A stretch of DNA of 64,000 bases from Phytophthora colocasiae (lineage: Eukaryota > Oomycota > Peronosporomycetes > Peronosporales > Peronosporaceae), in the NCBI GenBank assembly GCA_018806915.1, contig JAGKQI010000073.1:1240001-1304000 (forward strand), read 5' to 3'. The translations under genes and the position numbers were made by a program. Below are positions 10,910 through 20,324 of the stretch, piece by piece (the stretch's first letter is position 1; each line of letters starts with the position of its first letter). Below the pieces are notes generated by a model, which made no database searches, was not told the origin of the DNA, and worked only from the letters and a program-made list of their open reading frames with translations.

Positions 10910-12209
10910 ATGGCCACATCGTTCACTTTTGAAGATGATAAGGAGCTTGTGCAGCAGGCGCGCACCTACGTCGATGCAGGTACAAGGATCGCGTGGGCTA
11001 ATGTGGCCCGGCGTATGCAGCGTACTGGTCACAATGCGAAGTCATTGCAGGAGCGACTACGAACATTGAAGAAGGCATGGGGAAGTGATATCCGGCGTTT
11101 CCCTCCAAGCTTCTACGCACAAGTACGCCGTCCACGTGGTCGGCCACCAGCAGTGACTCGTCAGTTGCGGCTCGGTGCACATTATCTGCCTGCACGTGTT
11201 CCAGCACATCCGCGACGTCCTGCTGCGGAGATCCCGCCGCCACGTTCCCAGCTCCGAGCAGAAACTCCACGGCAGACCTCCACAACACCGCAAGTGACTC
11301 CAGTTCCTCCTCCGACATCGCCCCCAGCAAGTAATCTACAACCTACACCATCGCCACTCCCAGCAGATACTGTCGCTCGTCAAAATTCGCTAGAAGTAAC
11401 AGGCGAATCTCGGCCAACACTTGAAGGCGCTGTCAAGCTATTTGCTGTTGCTGGAGCTTCGCTGGCGTTGCCCTCCGCTCGTGATGACGGTGCAGCAGTA
11501 ACATCAAGCGACACCAGCAGCAATACGGAATCGACAGGTACTTTGGAGGCCCCAGAAGAAGAACGATCACCCCCAATGTCACCGTCAAGGTGTGAGCAAA
11601 TTGTTGCAACGATTTTCGCTGACGTTCCACGCGAGGTGGTTGTCCAGGGCACCAAACAAGAAGCCCCATCTCAACGCCGGTGAGTTGCTGCCGTGTGGAG
11701 TCTCTTCTCTAATCAGTGAGCTAGGTGAACTTGACAATTCGGATATCTTTCTCGATATCGGCGCTGGGGTCGGAAATGTGGTGGCACAAGTTGCCCTGGC
11801 CACTAACGTGAACAAAGCTATCGGCATTGAAGTTCGCCGCGATTTATACGAGCTCGGAGTCGCGATGATTTCAAATTCTACGTGTTCAAGACGATTACAC
11901 AAGAGAGCCCAACTAATTTGCAAGGACGCTGTCAACATGCACATTGCGTCTACGCCACCATACGCTGACGCATCGGTTGTATACTGGAACAATCTCCTCT
12001 TCGAACCGGAAGCTATCGAACAGTTGAAGGATGAGCTTGCTGGTATGTTTCTCTTGAGAAAGCTAGTCAGCTCTATAAATTTCTGCCCAAGACACCGCGA
12101 CGGTTGTCAGAACCCGTTCTGTCAAGCATTCAAGCTGGTGAAAGCGTTTGGCCTTCCTTGCAGCTGGAAGGCTGATTTCCAACAAGTATTTTTGTACGAG
12201 TCGAGCTGA
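10910..12209 (+). pseudogene. Transposon-borne SANT/Myb-DOT1 methyltransferase gene, copy 1 (one frameshift)
   Basis: ATG at 10910 opens a 258-codon frame with an N-terminal SANT/Myb-like region: FTFEDDKELV, then IAWANVARRM, then a conserved ERLRTLKKAWG block. A Pro-rich linker with a GRP-type AT-hook-like PRGRPPA follows. One extra A at about 11654-11656 shifts frame; copy 2 lacks that base. The continuation (to stop 12207-12209) has DOT1-family motifs: FLDIGAGVGNVVAQVAL for S-adenosylmethionine binding, GIEVRRDLYE, and VYWNNLLFEPEAIEQLKDEL, the NN-loop motif typical of DOT1. Known DOT1 enzymes methylate histone H3 Lys79 on nucleosomes. The inferred product is a nuclear, DNA-binding chromatin methyltransferase. 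Without the frameshift it would be about 430 residues. Confidence 0.82.
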
Positions 12210-12218
12210 GTTGGTGTT

Positions 12219-12996
12219 ATGCAGAGGTGTCCATCCGCGACTACTGACTCCCATGGCAAGGGCTACGGCGGTGCAGGTGCCGGTCTCAACGCAAATGCTG
12301 GTCTCAACGCAAACGCAGGGCTAAACACTGGCGCCAAAAGCTACGACAGTGCCAACGCTGGGCTCAACGCAAACGCGGGTCTTTCTGCCAATGCCGGTCT
12401 CAATGCAAACGTCAGATTTTGCCAAGGGCTACACCGTAGCAAACGCAGGGTTGAATGCTGGTGCGGGTCTCAGCACGAACGATGCTCCCAATGCCAATGC
12501 GGGGTTGAACGCAGGAGTTGACAGCAAGGCCGGAGCGAGCCTTCATGCCGGTGCTGGTCTGAATGCTTGAGCTAGTCTCAATGCTAGTGCTGGTCTCACT
12601 GCTGGTGCTGGTCTCACTGCTGGTGCTGGTCTCACTACTGGAGCTAGTCTCAATGCTGGTGCTGGTCTCACTGCTGGTGCTGGTCTCAATAATGGTGCTG
12701 GTCTCACTGCTGGTGCTGGTATCACTACTGGAGCTAGTCTCAATGCTGGTGCTGGAATCACAGGTGGTGCCGGGTTGAATGCTGGATCTGGCCTCAGCAC
12801 TCGCGTGAACAGCGGAGCCAAGGCTAACACTGTCAGTAATACCGACAGCTACTCGAAGGGCACCACTACCGCGAATGCTCCTCAGAAGACCGCAGCTACT
12901 CGAAGGGCACCACTACCGCGAATGCTCCTCAGAAGACCGAAGCTCCTCAGAAGACCGCATCGAAGACATTCACATTTGCATACTTTACTCAAGTGA
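12219..12996 (+). pseudogene. GLNAGA-repeat segment inside piggyBac copy 1
   Basis: Frame pieces encode repeated Gly-Leu-Asn-Ala-x-Ala hexapeptides (AGLNANAGLNANAGLN, later GAGLTAGAGLTA) and end in a Ser/Thr/Lys-rich tail. The core is an 18-bp tandem repeat at about 12575-12765, with unit close to GGTGCTGGTCTCACTGCT. The frame changes near 12415, stops near 12568 and changes again near 12890. It starts only 10 bp after the SANT-DOT1 stop and ends about 60 bp from the transposase stop, so it sits between two convergent genes. It has no signal peptide or known domain. It could be a captured host gene fragment or a decayed third gene; I do not recognise it. Confidence 0.55.
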
Positions 12997-13057
12997 CTTG
13001 CCATTATTGTGTATGCTGCATCTTTTGCATACTTAGACTAAGATAACTACCCACACC

Positions 13058-15916
13058 TTACAAAACGATGGACCTTGCTACTGAACGGCTAGCTCCGGCG
13101 GCACCAGGCCTCTTGTCAGGATTGGACTCTTCTTGATCTTCGCTTGCACGTTGACTTCTCTTTAGTTTGTATAGTTCAGAACTCATACGGGTCTTTCCTC
13201 TCTGCGAGAAGAGCTTCTTGGGGAGGTAGTAGCGATGATATTTCTCCCAACAAGTCCAGGTCGTTTGTGGGCATGCGTAGGGGCTTGTCGGAGACATGTA
13301 CATTCTGGCAAAGGCAGACGTTGTGTAACACGCAAACGACCGTAACTTCCGTAGCATAGCGCTCTTCCCAACGACAAACAACGCACTTCCTGCGCTTGCG
13401 ATTCATGTCGGTGAAAAACTGCTTCGAGGAGACAACCGAGCACCTATTTTGGGGACTTCCAGAGCCTGCCATACCATGTTCTGCCTGGGCAATCCATACC
13501 GTGCTCGACGGAGATGCCTGTTCCGAAATATCTTCGCTTGGGACGCTGTCAGCGTAAAACATTAGTCGCTCACTGGGTGCCTCCTTCCACTTCCCAGACA
13601 ACAACTCGGAACACAGCTGAACAACGAAGTCTCGGTGTGGATCACGCTCCTTACTCAGATCACATGCCAGCCTCCGCGTTAAATACGCATTAGCTCTAGC
13701 AACATCGATGAGCGCTAATGCAAGCTTCTTGTGCCACGTTTTGAACGAGTGACCGTCCGACAGCGAAAACCGGGCACGAATTTGATCAAGACGATCCACA
13801 CCCTGCATACTGGCGTTGTATTCCTTGATGCACGTCGGTGCTGAAAAGCTTCGTGTTTCTGCTCGCACTTGTCGGGTTACAGTAGTGATAGACGACGGGT
13901 CTGCGTTGGATATCACCGTCACGATGGAGCTGTCATACCAAGACGCCGCAACAAGTGAGTGATCGGCGGAAACGCCTTGGCGAGAGGTACCACGGGAACA
14001 ATCTTTCTTCTCCAAGAGTACATGACGCGGAAAGTGTGAACTTGTCTTCCGCACCGTACCGCGAGCGTAGAGCCCCTTGATACGTAGTGCCATCAGCAAC
14101 TGTACTGGAAGTGTAGTAATTATCGGAGTTGATGATCCGACGGGTGGAATACAGTGGGCGAACGACTTCTAGTACACACTTCCGAATTGACGACATCTCT
14201 GCAACTTCATCACTCAATCTCTGTGCCTCTTCCACCGATATAACCCCATTCAGACGCTCCGTGATATTGCTCGCACAATGCAATCGAAAATTTAACGAAA
14301 TCCAACTTGTAGCGCAGCACAACATGTAGATTCGGAAGTGATACTTCCCTGTCGGCTTCATTGGATTATATACAATGAGTGGCTTGCCGTACTTTGACCG
14401 ACAAGCGATGCTGGCTTCGTCAAGTGCAACGTTGCGGCCGATCTCCACATATTTTGCCCCAGTTGTCTTCAATAGGTTCAGCAATGGACGGATCCTTGCA
14501 GCCTGATCACGAATGCCCGAGTTGGTTTCAACACATTGGAAGCAGAAAGTCTTCCGCAGGATTTTGAACCGGCGCAGTGGCATCACGTCGTCAAGCCCAA
14601 ACCGATGATCCACCCAAGATCGAGTTCTCTATTTGTGTACCCCAGTAGTTAGCGTATTCGCCTTTGTCGATAAGAGCCATGTAGAGTAAGATCCCCAAAA
14701 ATGTCATGACTTCATCTAGTGTAAACGGTGCCCCGACTGCGATGCTGTTCTGACGAGCATAGGTATTCGTCTCTCCAACAACCTGCTGCCAGAACGAAAC
14801 CGGAACGTACGCGAAAAACTTGACGATGCGGAGTGCTGGAAAGATATGCTTGAATTCTGGTCGTAACCGTGTCTTCGTAGATCCGTCAGCATGTTGATAC
14901 AGATCTGAGGGAGCGTCACACGTTGCTTCAGGCTCAAAACGGATGCTTTTGATAGCCTCTACCTCTGCTAGTGAGGTAGGCAGTTCAACCGGTGGCTCGT
15001 AGGACTCCACGTACTCCTCCAGGATGTCGGTGTCGTCATCGACATGGACGTCCTCGCCATCATCAACAGCGCACAAGCGGCCCCATCCAGCACCAGTAGA
15101 GCGCCCGTGTAATGCGCGATAGTTTGTGTTGCCTCGCTGCACAGCGCTAAGAGTCAGGGTTTCCACGTGGTTTTGGAACTGCGAATCCAACCAGTTTATC
15201 TGGAACAATGACTGCTTCAATACTCGACAAACTCTTCCAACCAGGTACGCACTCCCGACGCCAACGTATTTCTTCTTCTGCGTAATAAATCCCTCCTTCG
15301 AAGGAGCAAATGCAACGAGTGTGTCTACATACATAGCCAACACTGACGGTAACGGATTTTTCTTGGTACTTCGAGTAGCAGAGCCTTTGGTTGTCAGTGC
15401 TTCACATGCTGTGGCTGTAGGGCGTGGCGTAGCTGGTGATGCCTCACCAGGCACTACTGTTGAATCGGTTGCCAGTGCGACAGCAGCTGGAATTGATGGC
15501 GGTCTCGTAGTGGCAACAGGCCCGCGTTCTTCAACACCTGCTAATGGGATCGTTGGTGAGGCTTCATCAACAGTGGCTTCTTCAGCCAAGACTTGATCGA
15601 GACTTCTTCTGGAGGGGGCCTTGCGTTTGGAAGTTACGGAGACTGGTTCTGGTTGGCGGCTTCGTTTGACGCCTGGTTGTGGAGGCTTTGGCTTGTTCTT
15701 TGAGCCTTTTGGGCGGCCTCGCTTCCGCTTAGCAGGCCCACCGGTATTTTCTTCTTCGTTGTTTGTCTCTAGCCTGGCTGTGCTGGCTGGGTTTCGCTCT
15801 TGTGCCGTTTGCATAACTTCGCCTGCCGTTGGTGCTTCAGAGTGAGTATCTGTGAGGGCAATGACAGCGTTCTCTGCATCGCGACCTGCCTCGGGTCCTT
15901 GCCGACACGTTGCCAT
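13058..15916 (-). pseudogene. piggyBac transposase, copy 1 (three frameshifts)
   Basis: ATG at 15914-15916; stop at 13058-13060. The N-terminal 200 residues are low-complexity with an AT-hook (KRGRPKGSKNK, near 15700-15730). The DDE_Tnp_1_7-type core follows: VMTFLGILLYMAL near 14690, then catalytic Asp in NVALDEAS (14419-14421), SDNYYTS (14122-14124) and MQGVDRLDQ (13794-13796), then FKTWHKKLALAL. A Cys/His-rich C-terminal finger (CVVCRWEER, then CVLHNVCLCQN) lies near 13270-13400. It would cut and paste the element. Frame breaks near 14605, 14110 and 13275 are each absent from copy 2, so an intact progenitor is implied. The full protein would be about 950 residues. Confidence 0.9.
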
Positions 15917-16629
15917 CTCACGTGACTTCTTGCGGGATTGGATTGTGTCAAAAGCATTGCGTCCGTCGGCTTTCTATAAAGTTGTACAAGATCTAATTCG
16001 ATAGAATAACAGAGTAAAATATCATCTTATATCATTTCAAAAGTAAGGTGATAGAATTTCAAAATTCCATACTGAAACCAAGTCAATTACCACTAAAACG
16101 TACTCAAGTGCAAAACTGGCTTCCACGTCCAAACACAGGCCTATTGTTGATACATCTACGCCGTAAATATAATGCTCCTAGCTAGTAGCTAAGCTACACC
16201 CTACATTACCTAAGACGAAGAAGTGCACTGGCAGCGTACACGGTGTCCGAGGTCCAGCTCAAGCGGTGCCGTAAGGAATAGAGCGGGACTCGTAATTTAT
16301 CTTGTATCCACCTCTGTCTGTCTCTGGTTTTTGTGCATTGCGTAAACAAGCTGATTCACAGCTTGACCAATGAAAAACTCGCCGTCAACTTTGCTCATCA
16401 ATTCAAAAATATCAGCCAATGAAAAAAATGCTAAAAAAATACTGAAGAGAGTACCGTGGCTTATGAAGGGGGGCAAAATGCCCCCCTTCATCTTCCAATC
16501 AACAGCTGTGCAGAAAGGCTCTGATCAGGCAAGTACCGTGCTTTATGAAGGGGGGCAAAATGCCCCACTTGATTTATTAACATGCTAACTTTGTATACCA
16601 TAGTAGCCAAAGAGAATAGGCTGTGTTCG
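15917..16629. other. Right non-coding end of piggyBac copy 1
   Basis: Upstream region of the transposase gene inside the element. It is AT-rich (15970-16200, 16370-16450) and then carries the subterminal palindromes. It should contain the transposase promoter. No gene seen. Confidence 0.6.
16463..16568. repeat. Right subterminal palindromes of piggyBac copy 1
   Basis: 16463-16491 is a perfect inverted repeat with 13-nt arms (ATGAAGGGGGGCA and its complement) around AAA. 16545-16568 repeats the left arm with an imperfect right arm (GCCCCACTT). Both follow the same ACCGTG.CTT lead-in. Candidate transposase-binding sites. Confidence 0.65.
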
Positions 16630-16637
16630 CGAAAGGG

Positions 16638-17476
16638 ATAATAATTATCTGAATCAGGCATTGTTTTTTTACAAATTATATGATCATAACAAACTATAGC
16701 TTTCAGCAATGCAACATTTGTTCTTCAATTAGGTAACCTAGGTAGTCAATGTGAAACATACCAAGATCGGATGGTCGACATTATTCAAGGGTTTCGAAGA
16801 GAGTGCGGGGGGGGGGGAGTACTCCGCCCCAGTCAAGAGTCACACTCTCGCATGAACGTTACGCCGTTTAGCCGTGGATGCATGTGCATATAAGCTTAAT
16901 CATCTTTCCGCATCGGCAAAAGGCATGCTAGGACGGAGAGAAAGGTAATCCTAGATAAAGGCGAAAACGATTCAAGGTGCACGACAATTTAGGCCGCACG
17001 ACTGAATAGGGAGTTCATGTATCAGATACGAAACCCCATCTCGGTTTCACCTTTCTTCACTCACATAAATTGAGGACAGCAGCTCGTTCGTTTTAGTTAA
17101 ACATCACGTCACCGACGACAGACTACCAATGAAAGCAACGCACGCTGTGACCACTCGAGCTGAGTCTCGACAGCTTGAGATCCTTCCAGAGATGGCTGAC
17201 AGAGCACTTGCAGCTTTTATCAAATGTATGGTCGATTTGGATATGTTAATTTCACCCGGAGCCCAATGATTCGTGCGTAAAATGGATCGGATGAGAGGTT
17301 GATACACTCACAGTCTATACGTTTGATATCACGGTCATAGAAATTGGTTTTGGTACTCGGGCACAGACTCAGTCGATTTCGAAATCCGTGAAGGTTAAGA
17401 TCGCTTTAGAAGCACGAACCGGATTAATTTAATGAAGCGAAAAAAAAAGTATCCAAAAAGTAAGCTCGATTGCTTG
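16638..17476. other. Spacer between piggyBac copy 1 and copy C
   Basis: Remainder of the array spacer, 3' of copy C. It includes the G-run/GAGTACTCCGCCCC site near 16806-16828 and the small conserved plus-strand ORF (listed separately). No other gene seen. Confidence 0.6.
17129..17269 (+). CDS. Possible 46-residue ORF conserved in array spacers
   Basis: ATG-started 47-codon frame on the strand opposite to the mucin genes (begins MKATHAVTTRAESRQLEIL). The same frame is open at 31453-31593 and 45358-45498, and extended to 50 residues at 41356-41508. It is frameshifted at 7250 and 21189 by one missing base. There is no known domain or signal peptide. Conservation may simply reflect recent duplication of the spacer, so coding status is doubtful. 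Confidence 0.25.
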   Translation: MKATHAVTTRAESRQLEILPEMADRALAAFIKCMVDLDMLISPGAQ

Positions 17477-20245
17477 TTAGCGTCTACCTCTTTTATCTAT
17501 AATAGAGTCTAAACTGCCAACAAGGCTCAAGCGCACATCCAGTAGAGTCCACCAATCGGCTTCTATCCTTACCACCAGGATTTCGGCAGATCGTTGGCCT
17601 CCAACATTCCATTTAATTCTGCAAGCAAAAGTGGTCTCCTCGTCGGGTTTACGAGAAGATTTGAGGTCAGGAACTTACAAAAACGGGTTTTCCTCGTCAT
17701 TCACAATGTTGAGATCAGCGAAGGGGAGCGCAGTTCCATCATCGACAGGGGTCTGGGTAGTTTCATCACCAATAACAACTGGAGGCGGGGTAGTGTAGTC
17801 ACCTCCAACAACTGGTGGCTGCGTAGTATAGTCTGCCGGAGTCTCGGTAGTCTCCTCCTCATCGTCAACAACGGGGGGCTGCGTAGTGTTGTCTGCCGGA
17901 GTTTCGGTAGTTTCCTCCTCATCGTCAACAACTGGTGGCTGCGTAGTATAGTCTGCCGGAGTCTCGGTAGTCTCCTCCTCATCGTCAACAACGGGGGGCT
18001 GCGTAGTGTAGTCTGCCGGAGTTTCGGTAGTTTCCTCCTCATCGTCAACAACGGGAGGCTGCGAAGTGTTGTCTGCCGGAGTCTCGGTAGTTTCCTCCTC
18101 ATCGTCAACAACGGGGGGCTGCGTAGTGTTGTCTGCCGGAGTTTCGGTAGTTTCCTCCTCATCATCAACAACGGGAGGCTGCGAAGTGTTGTCTGCCGGA
18201 GTCTCGGTAGTTTCCTCCTCATCGTCAACAACAGGGGGCTGCGAAGTGTTGTCTGCCGGAGTTTCGGTAGTTTCCTCCTCATCGTCAACAACTGGTGGCT
18301 GCGTAGTATAGTCTGCCGGAGTCTCGGTAGTCTCCTCCTCATCGTCAACAACGGGGGGCTGCGTAGTGTAGTCTGCCGGAGTTTCGGTAGTTTCCTCCTC
18401 ATCGTCAACAACGGGAGGCTGCGAAGTGTTGTCTGCCGGAGTCTCGGTAGTTTCCTCCTCATCGTCAACAACTGGTGGCTGCGAAGTGTAGTCTGCCGGA
18501 GTCTCGGTAGTCTCCTCCTCATCGTCAACAACAGGAGGCTGCGTAGTGTTGTCTTCCGGAGTCTCGGTAGTCTCCTCCTCATCGTCAACTACGGGGGGCT
18601 CCGTGGTGTAGTCAACGGGAGGCTGGGTAGTGTAGTCAACTGGAGGCTGCGTGGTGTAGTCTACCGGGGGCTCCGTAGTGTAGTCAACAGGCGGCTGGGT
18701 AGTGTAGTCAACTGGAGGCTGCGTGGTGTAGTCTCGTTCGTGGTCGGGGCTATCGGTTTCTGGGGCAGACGTGTATGGAGTGGGTGTACTGGTGTACTCC
18801 GGAGCAGAGGTAGTGTGGCCGTACTCTCCCTCGTGCTCATTGGTATCGGTACTACCCTGGTACTTGTCGTCGTGGCTGTTCACAACTGATCCACTCTTGT
18901 CACAATCATCAGTCGACCCAGCGGTGCTGTCGACTACGGAGCCCTTGTATGAGTCCTTCGTAGAGTATTCAGCCTTGCTGTTGGAAGAATACTGAACCGT
19001 GTACTCGTCAGACTTGGTGTAGTCATCCTTGGCATTGCCATAGCTGCTTCCGCGCAGAGACTTCGACGAGTACTTGTCCTTGCTGCTGCTGTTGTCCTGG
19101 TACTGATTGTGGTGGTAGTTTCCATCCGAAGACTTGTCCGACGAGCACGGGGTGTCCACCGAGTAACTGGCACTGTTGTGCTCGTAACCATGCTTGCTGT
19201 GGTCGTCGTACTTGTTCGAACCGCCGTAGCTCGGTTTGCTGTTGTGCTCATACTCGTTTGATTCGTGGTGGTAGTCGCCATCCTTTGACGATGAGCACGG
19301 AGTGTCCACCGAATGACTGGTGTAACCGGGTTTGCTTCCGTGGTTGGCTTCGTAGCCTGAGTTACCACCATGGTAGTAGTCGCCGCGATGGTACTCCCCA
19401 CCGTTCTTCGAGCCGTACTGAGGCTGGTAACCTCCGTGGTTGTAGTCGCCGTTGCTGTTATGCTGATAAGTGTACGCCATAGTTGGGCACGGGGTCTCCT
19501 TAGCGGAGTAGTCACCGTTTCCAGTTTCGTGGTGGTAGGGTGTGTCCCCCTTGTAATCCCCAGCAGGGTACTCTGGTGCCTCCGTGTAGGCATTTTCCAC
19601 GGGGTAGTCGTTCTTGACAGGGTACGACGTGGACACCGGGTAGGCGCTGTCACCATGGTACTTACCACCCTCAGTAGGGCACGGGGTCGTTGCAGAAGGG
19701 TACGTGTCGCCCTTGCTTTCGTAAGGGAACGTCACCTCATCCTCCACCGGGTACGTCTCATGGTGGTCCGGGTAGGTCACTTCAGCGTCACCGTATCCAG
19801 AAGCAGAAGACTCGTAGGGTTTCTCAGTCGGGTACGGTGTCTCTACATACGCGGATGCGCTTTGATCCTCCGTCGGGTACGACGTCTCGCCATAGCCAGA
19901 AGCACTCGGCTCGGCGCCTTGGTAACTGGTCTCAACGCCATCTTCCGGGTAGGCACAACCCCACGTAGATCCCGAGATAATGACGCACTGTGCGTCCTTG
20001 GGGGCAACGCACTTCCCGTCCTTGTAGGAAGGAATCCCCTCGTGGCAGTTGTCGGTGGCAACATCTCCCTTGAGAGGACAACCCGTTCCAGTTGGGGCAG
20101 CACCGTCACCAATGCAGATTCCATTGTACGATGGGATCGTGTAGGTGGCGTCACCAACAACAGACACGCACGAGTCGGCGGCTGCAAGACCGAGCGAAAG
20201 CACGGCCGCGAGGACCGCACTGAAAGGTTGGAGAACGCGAACCAT
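17477..20245 (-). CDS. Mucin-like secreted acidic-repeat protein, copy C (intact)
   Basis: Predicted join 17679-20245 and 17477-17618 (complement), 902 residues. Residues 1 to about 24 are a signal peptide ([20 protein letters not shown]). A Cys-rich region (about 25-100) has seven regularly spaced Cys and begins [14 protein letters not shown] Tyr/Pro/Ser/Thr/His-rich mucin-like stretch follows, then six PPVDYTT(Q/E) units and thirteen 20-residue PPVVDDEEETTETPAD-type units. The intron 17619-17678 (60 nt, GTAAGT..TTGCAG) joins in frame to a final exon ending KRGRR. Without splicing translation stops at NPFL four bases into the intron. By composition it resembles oomycete extracellular mucin-like and cyst acidic-repeat proteins, likely O-glycosylated surface or wall material; that role is inferred. 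Confidence 0.88.
17619..17678 (-). other. Predicted 60-nt intron in copy C
   Basis: Donor GTAAGT (17678 downward) and acceptor TTGCTTGCAG (17619). Exon 1 (2567 nt) plus exon 2 (142 nt) gives 2709 nt, a multiple of three with a single stop. The same sites and the 142-nt last exon occur in copies B, D, E, F and G. A GTAAGG inside exon 2 (near 17570) could be a further donor, which is not resolved. Confidence 0.7.
17830..18610 (-). repeat. Acidic 60-bp repeat tract of copy C (13 units)
   Basis: Head-to-tail 60-bp units, each encoding VVDDEEETTETPAD(Y/N)T(T/S)QPP with small variants. Because 60 is a multiple of 3 all six frames remain open, which creates large spurious ORFs on both strands. Unit number differs between copies (10 in F, 13 in C and G). 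Confidence 0.9.
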
Positions 20246-20305
20246 GGTTGAGATCTTGAGCTGGAGGCGAAAGACTGCTGGTACTCAAGTACTTGAGTCG
20301 AGAGT

Positions 20306-20324
20306 GGCAAAAGTGAGAATGAGC
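20306..20324 (-). promoter_or_regulatory. Oomycete initiator-like element of copy C
   Basis: Minus strand reads GCTCATTCTCACTTTTGCC, close to the oomycete initiator consensus, about 60 nt upstream of the start codon. Confidence 0.6.

Larger units (their letters stand above)
10569..16637. mobile_element. piggyBac-type transposon, copy 1, with SANT-DOT1 passenger
   Basis: A 6069-bp element with 8-bp terminal inverted repeats CCCTTTCG (10569-10576) and CGAAAGGG (16630-16637). It is flanked by ATAA (10565-10568 and 16638-16641), and the uninterrupted spacer of other units has a single ATAA at this point. Content: plus-strand SANT-DOT1 gene (10910-12209), plus-strand low-complexity repeat segment (12219-12996), minus-strand piggyBac transposase (13058-15916). 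GC-rich palindromes lie near both ends. The TIR start CCC and the transposase motifs place it in the piggyBac superfamily. The usual target is TTAA, so ATAA is unusual. A second copy lies at 34782-40864. Confidence 0.92.

Noticed and set aside
12563..12778. Leu/Val/Ser-rich ORF in the transposon repeat
   Set aside because: Frame shadow of the 18-bp GLNAGA-type repeat.
17104..17307. 67-codon minus-strand ORF (starts MYQPLIRSIL as translated) in each spacer
   Set aside because: The start is a GTG, not ATG, and it lies downstream of the mucin stop. A third exon of the mucin gene was considered, but no convincing acceptor and frame were found.
17701..18588. 295-codon minus-strand ORF rich in Arg/Leu over the same repeats
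   Set aside because: Alternative frame of the same repeat tract; highly basic Leu/Arg repeat with no start context or signal peptide.
17830..18610. CRISPR-like direct repeats
   Set aside because: Units are contiguous with no unique spacers and code for protein; the genome is eukaryotic.
17594..18889. 431-codon plus-strand ORF across copy C repeats (and equivalents at 41823-43058 and 45824-47119)
   Set aside because: It is the antisense of the 60-bp acidic repeats; because the unit is a multiple of three every frame stays open. The signal peptide, Cys pattern, promoter and intron support only the minus-strand frame.
19370..20251. 293-codon plus-strand ORF opposite the 5' half of copy C and similar ORFs opposite other copies
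   Set aside because: Complement of the conserved secreted-protein frame, biased by its codon use; no domain.
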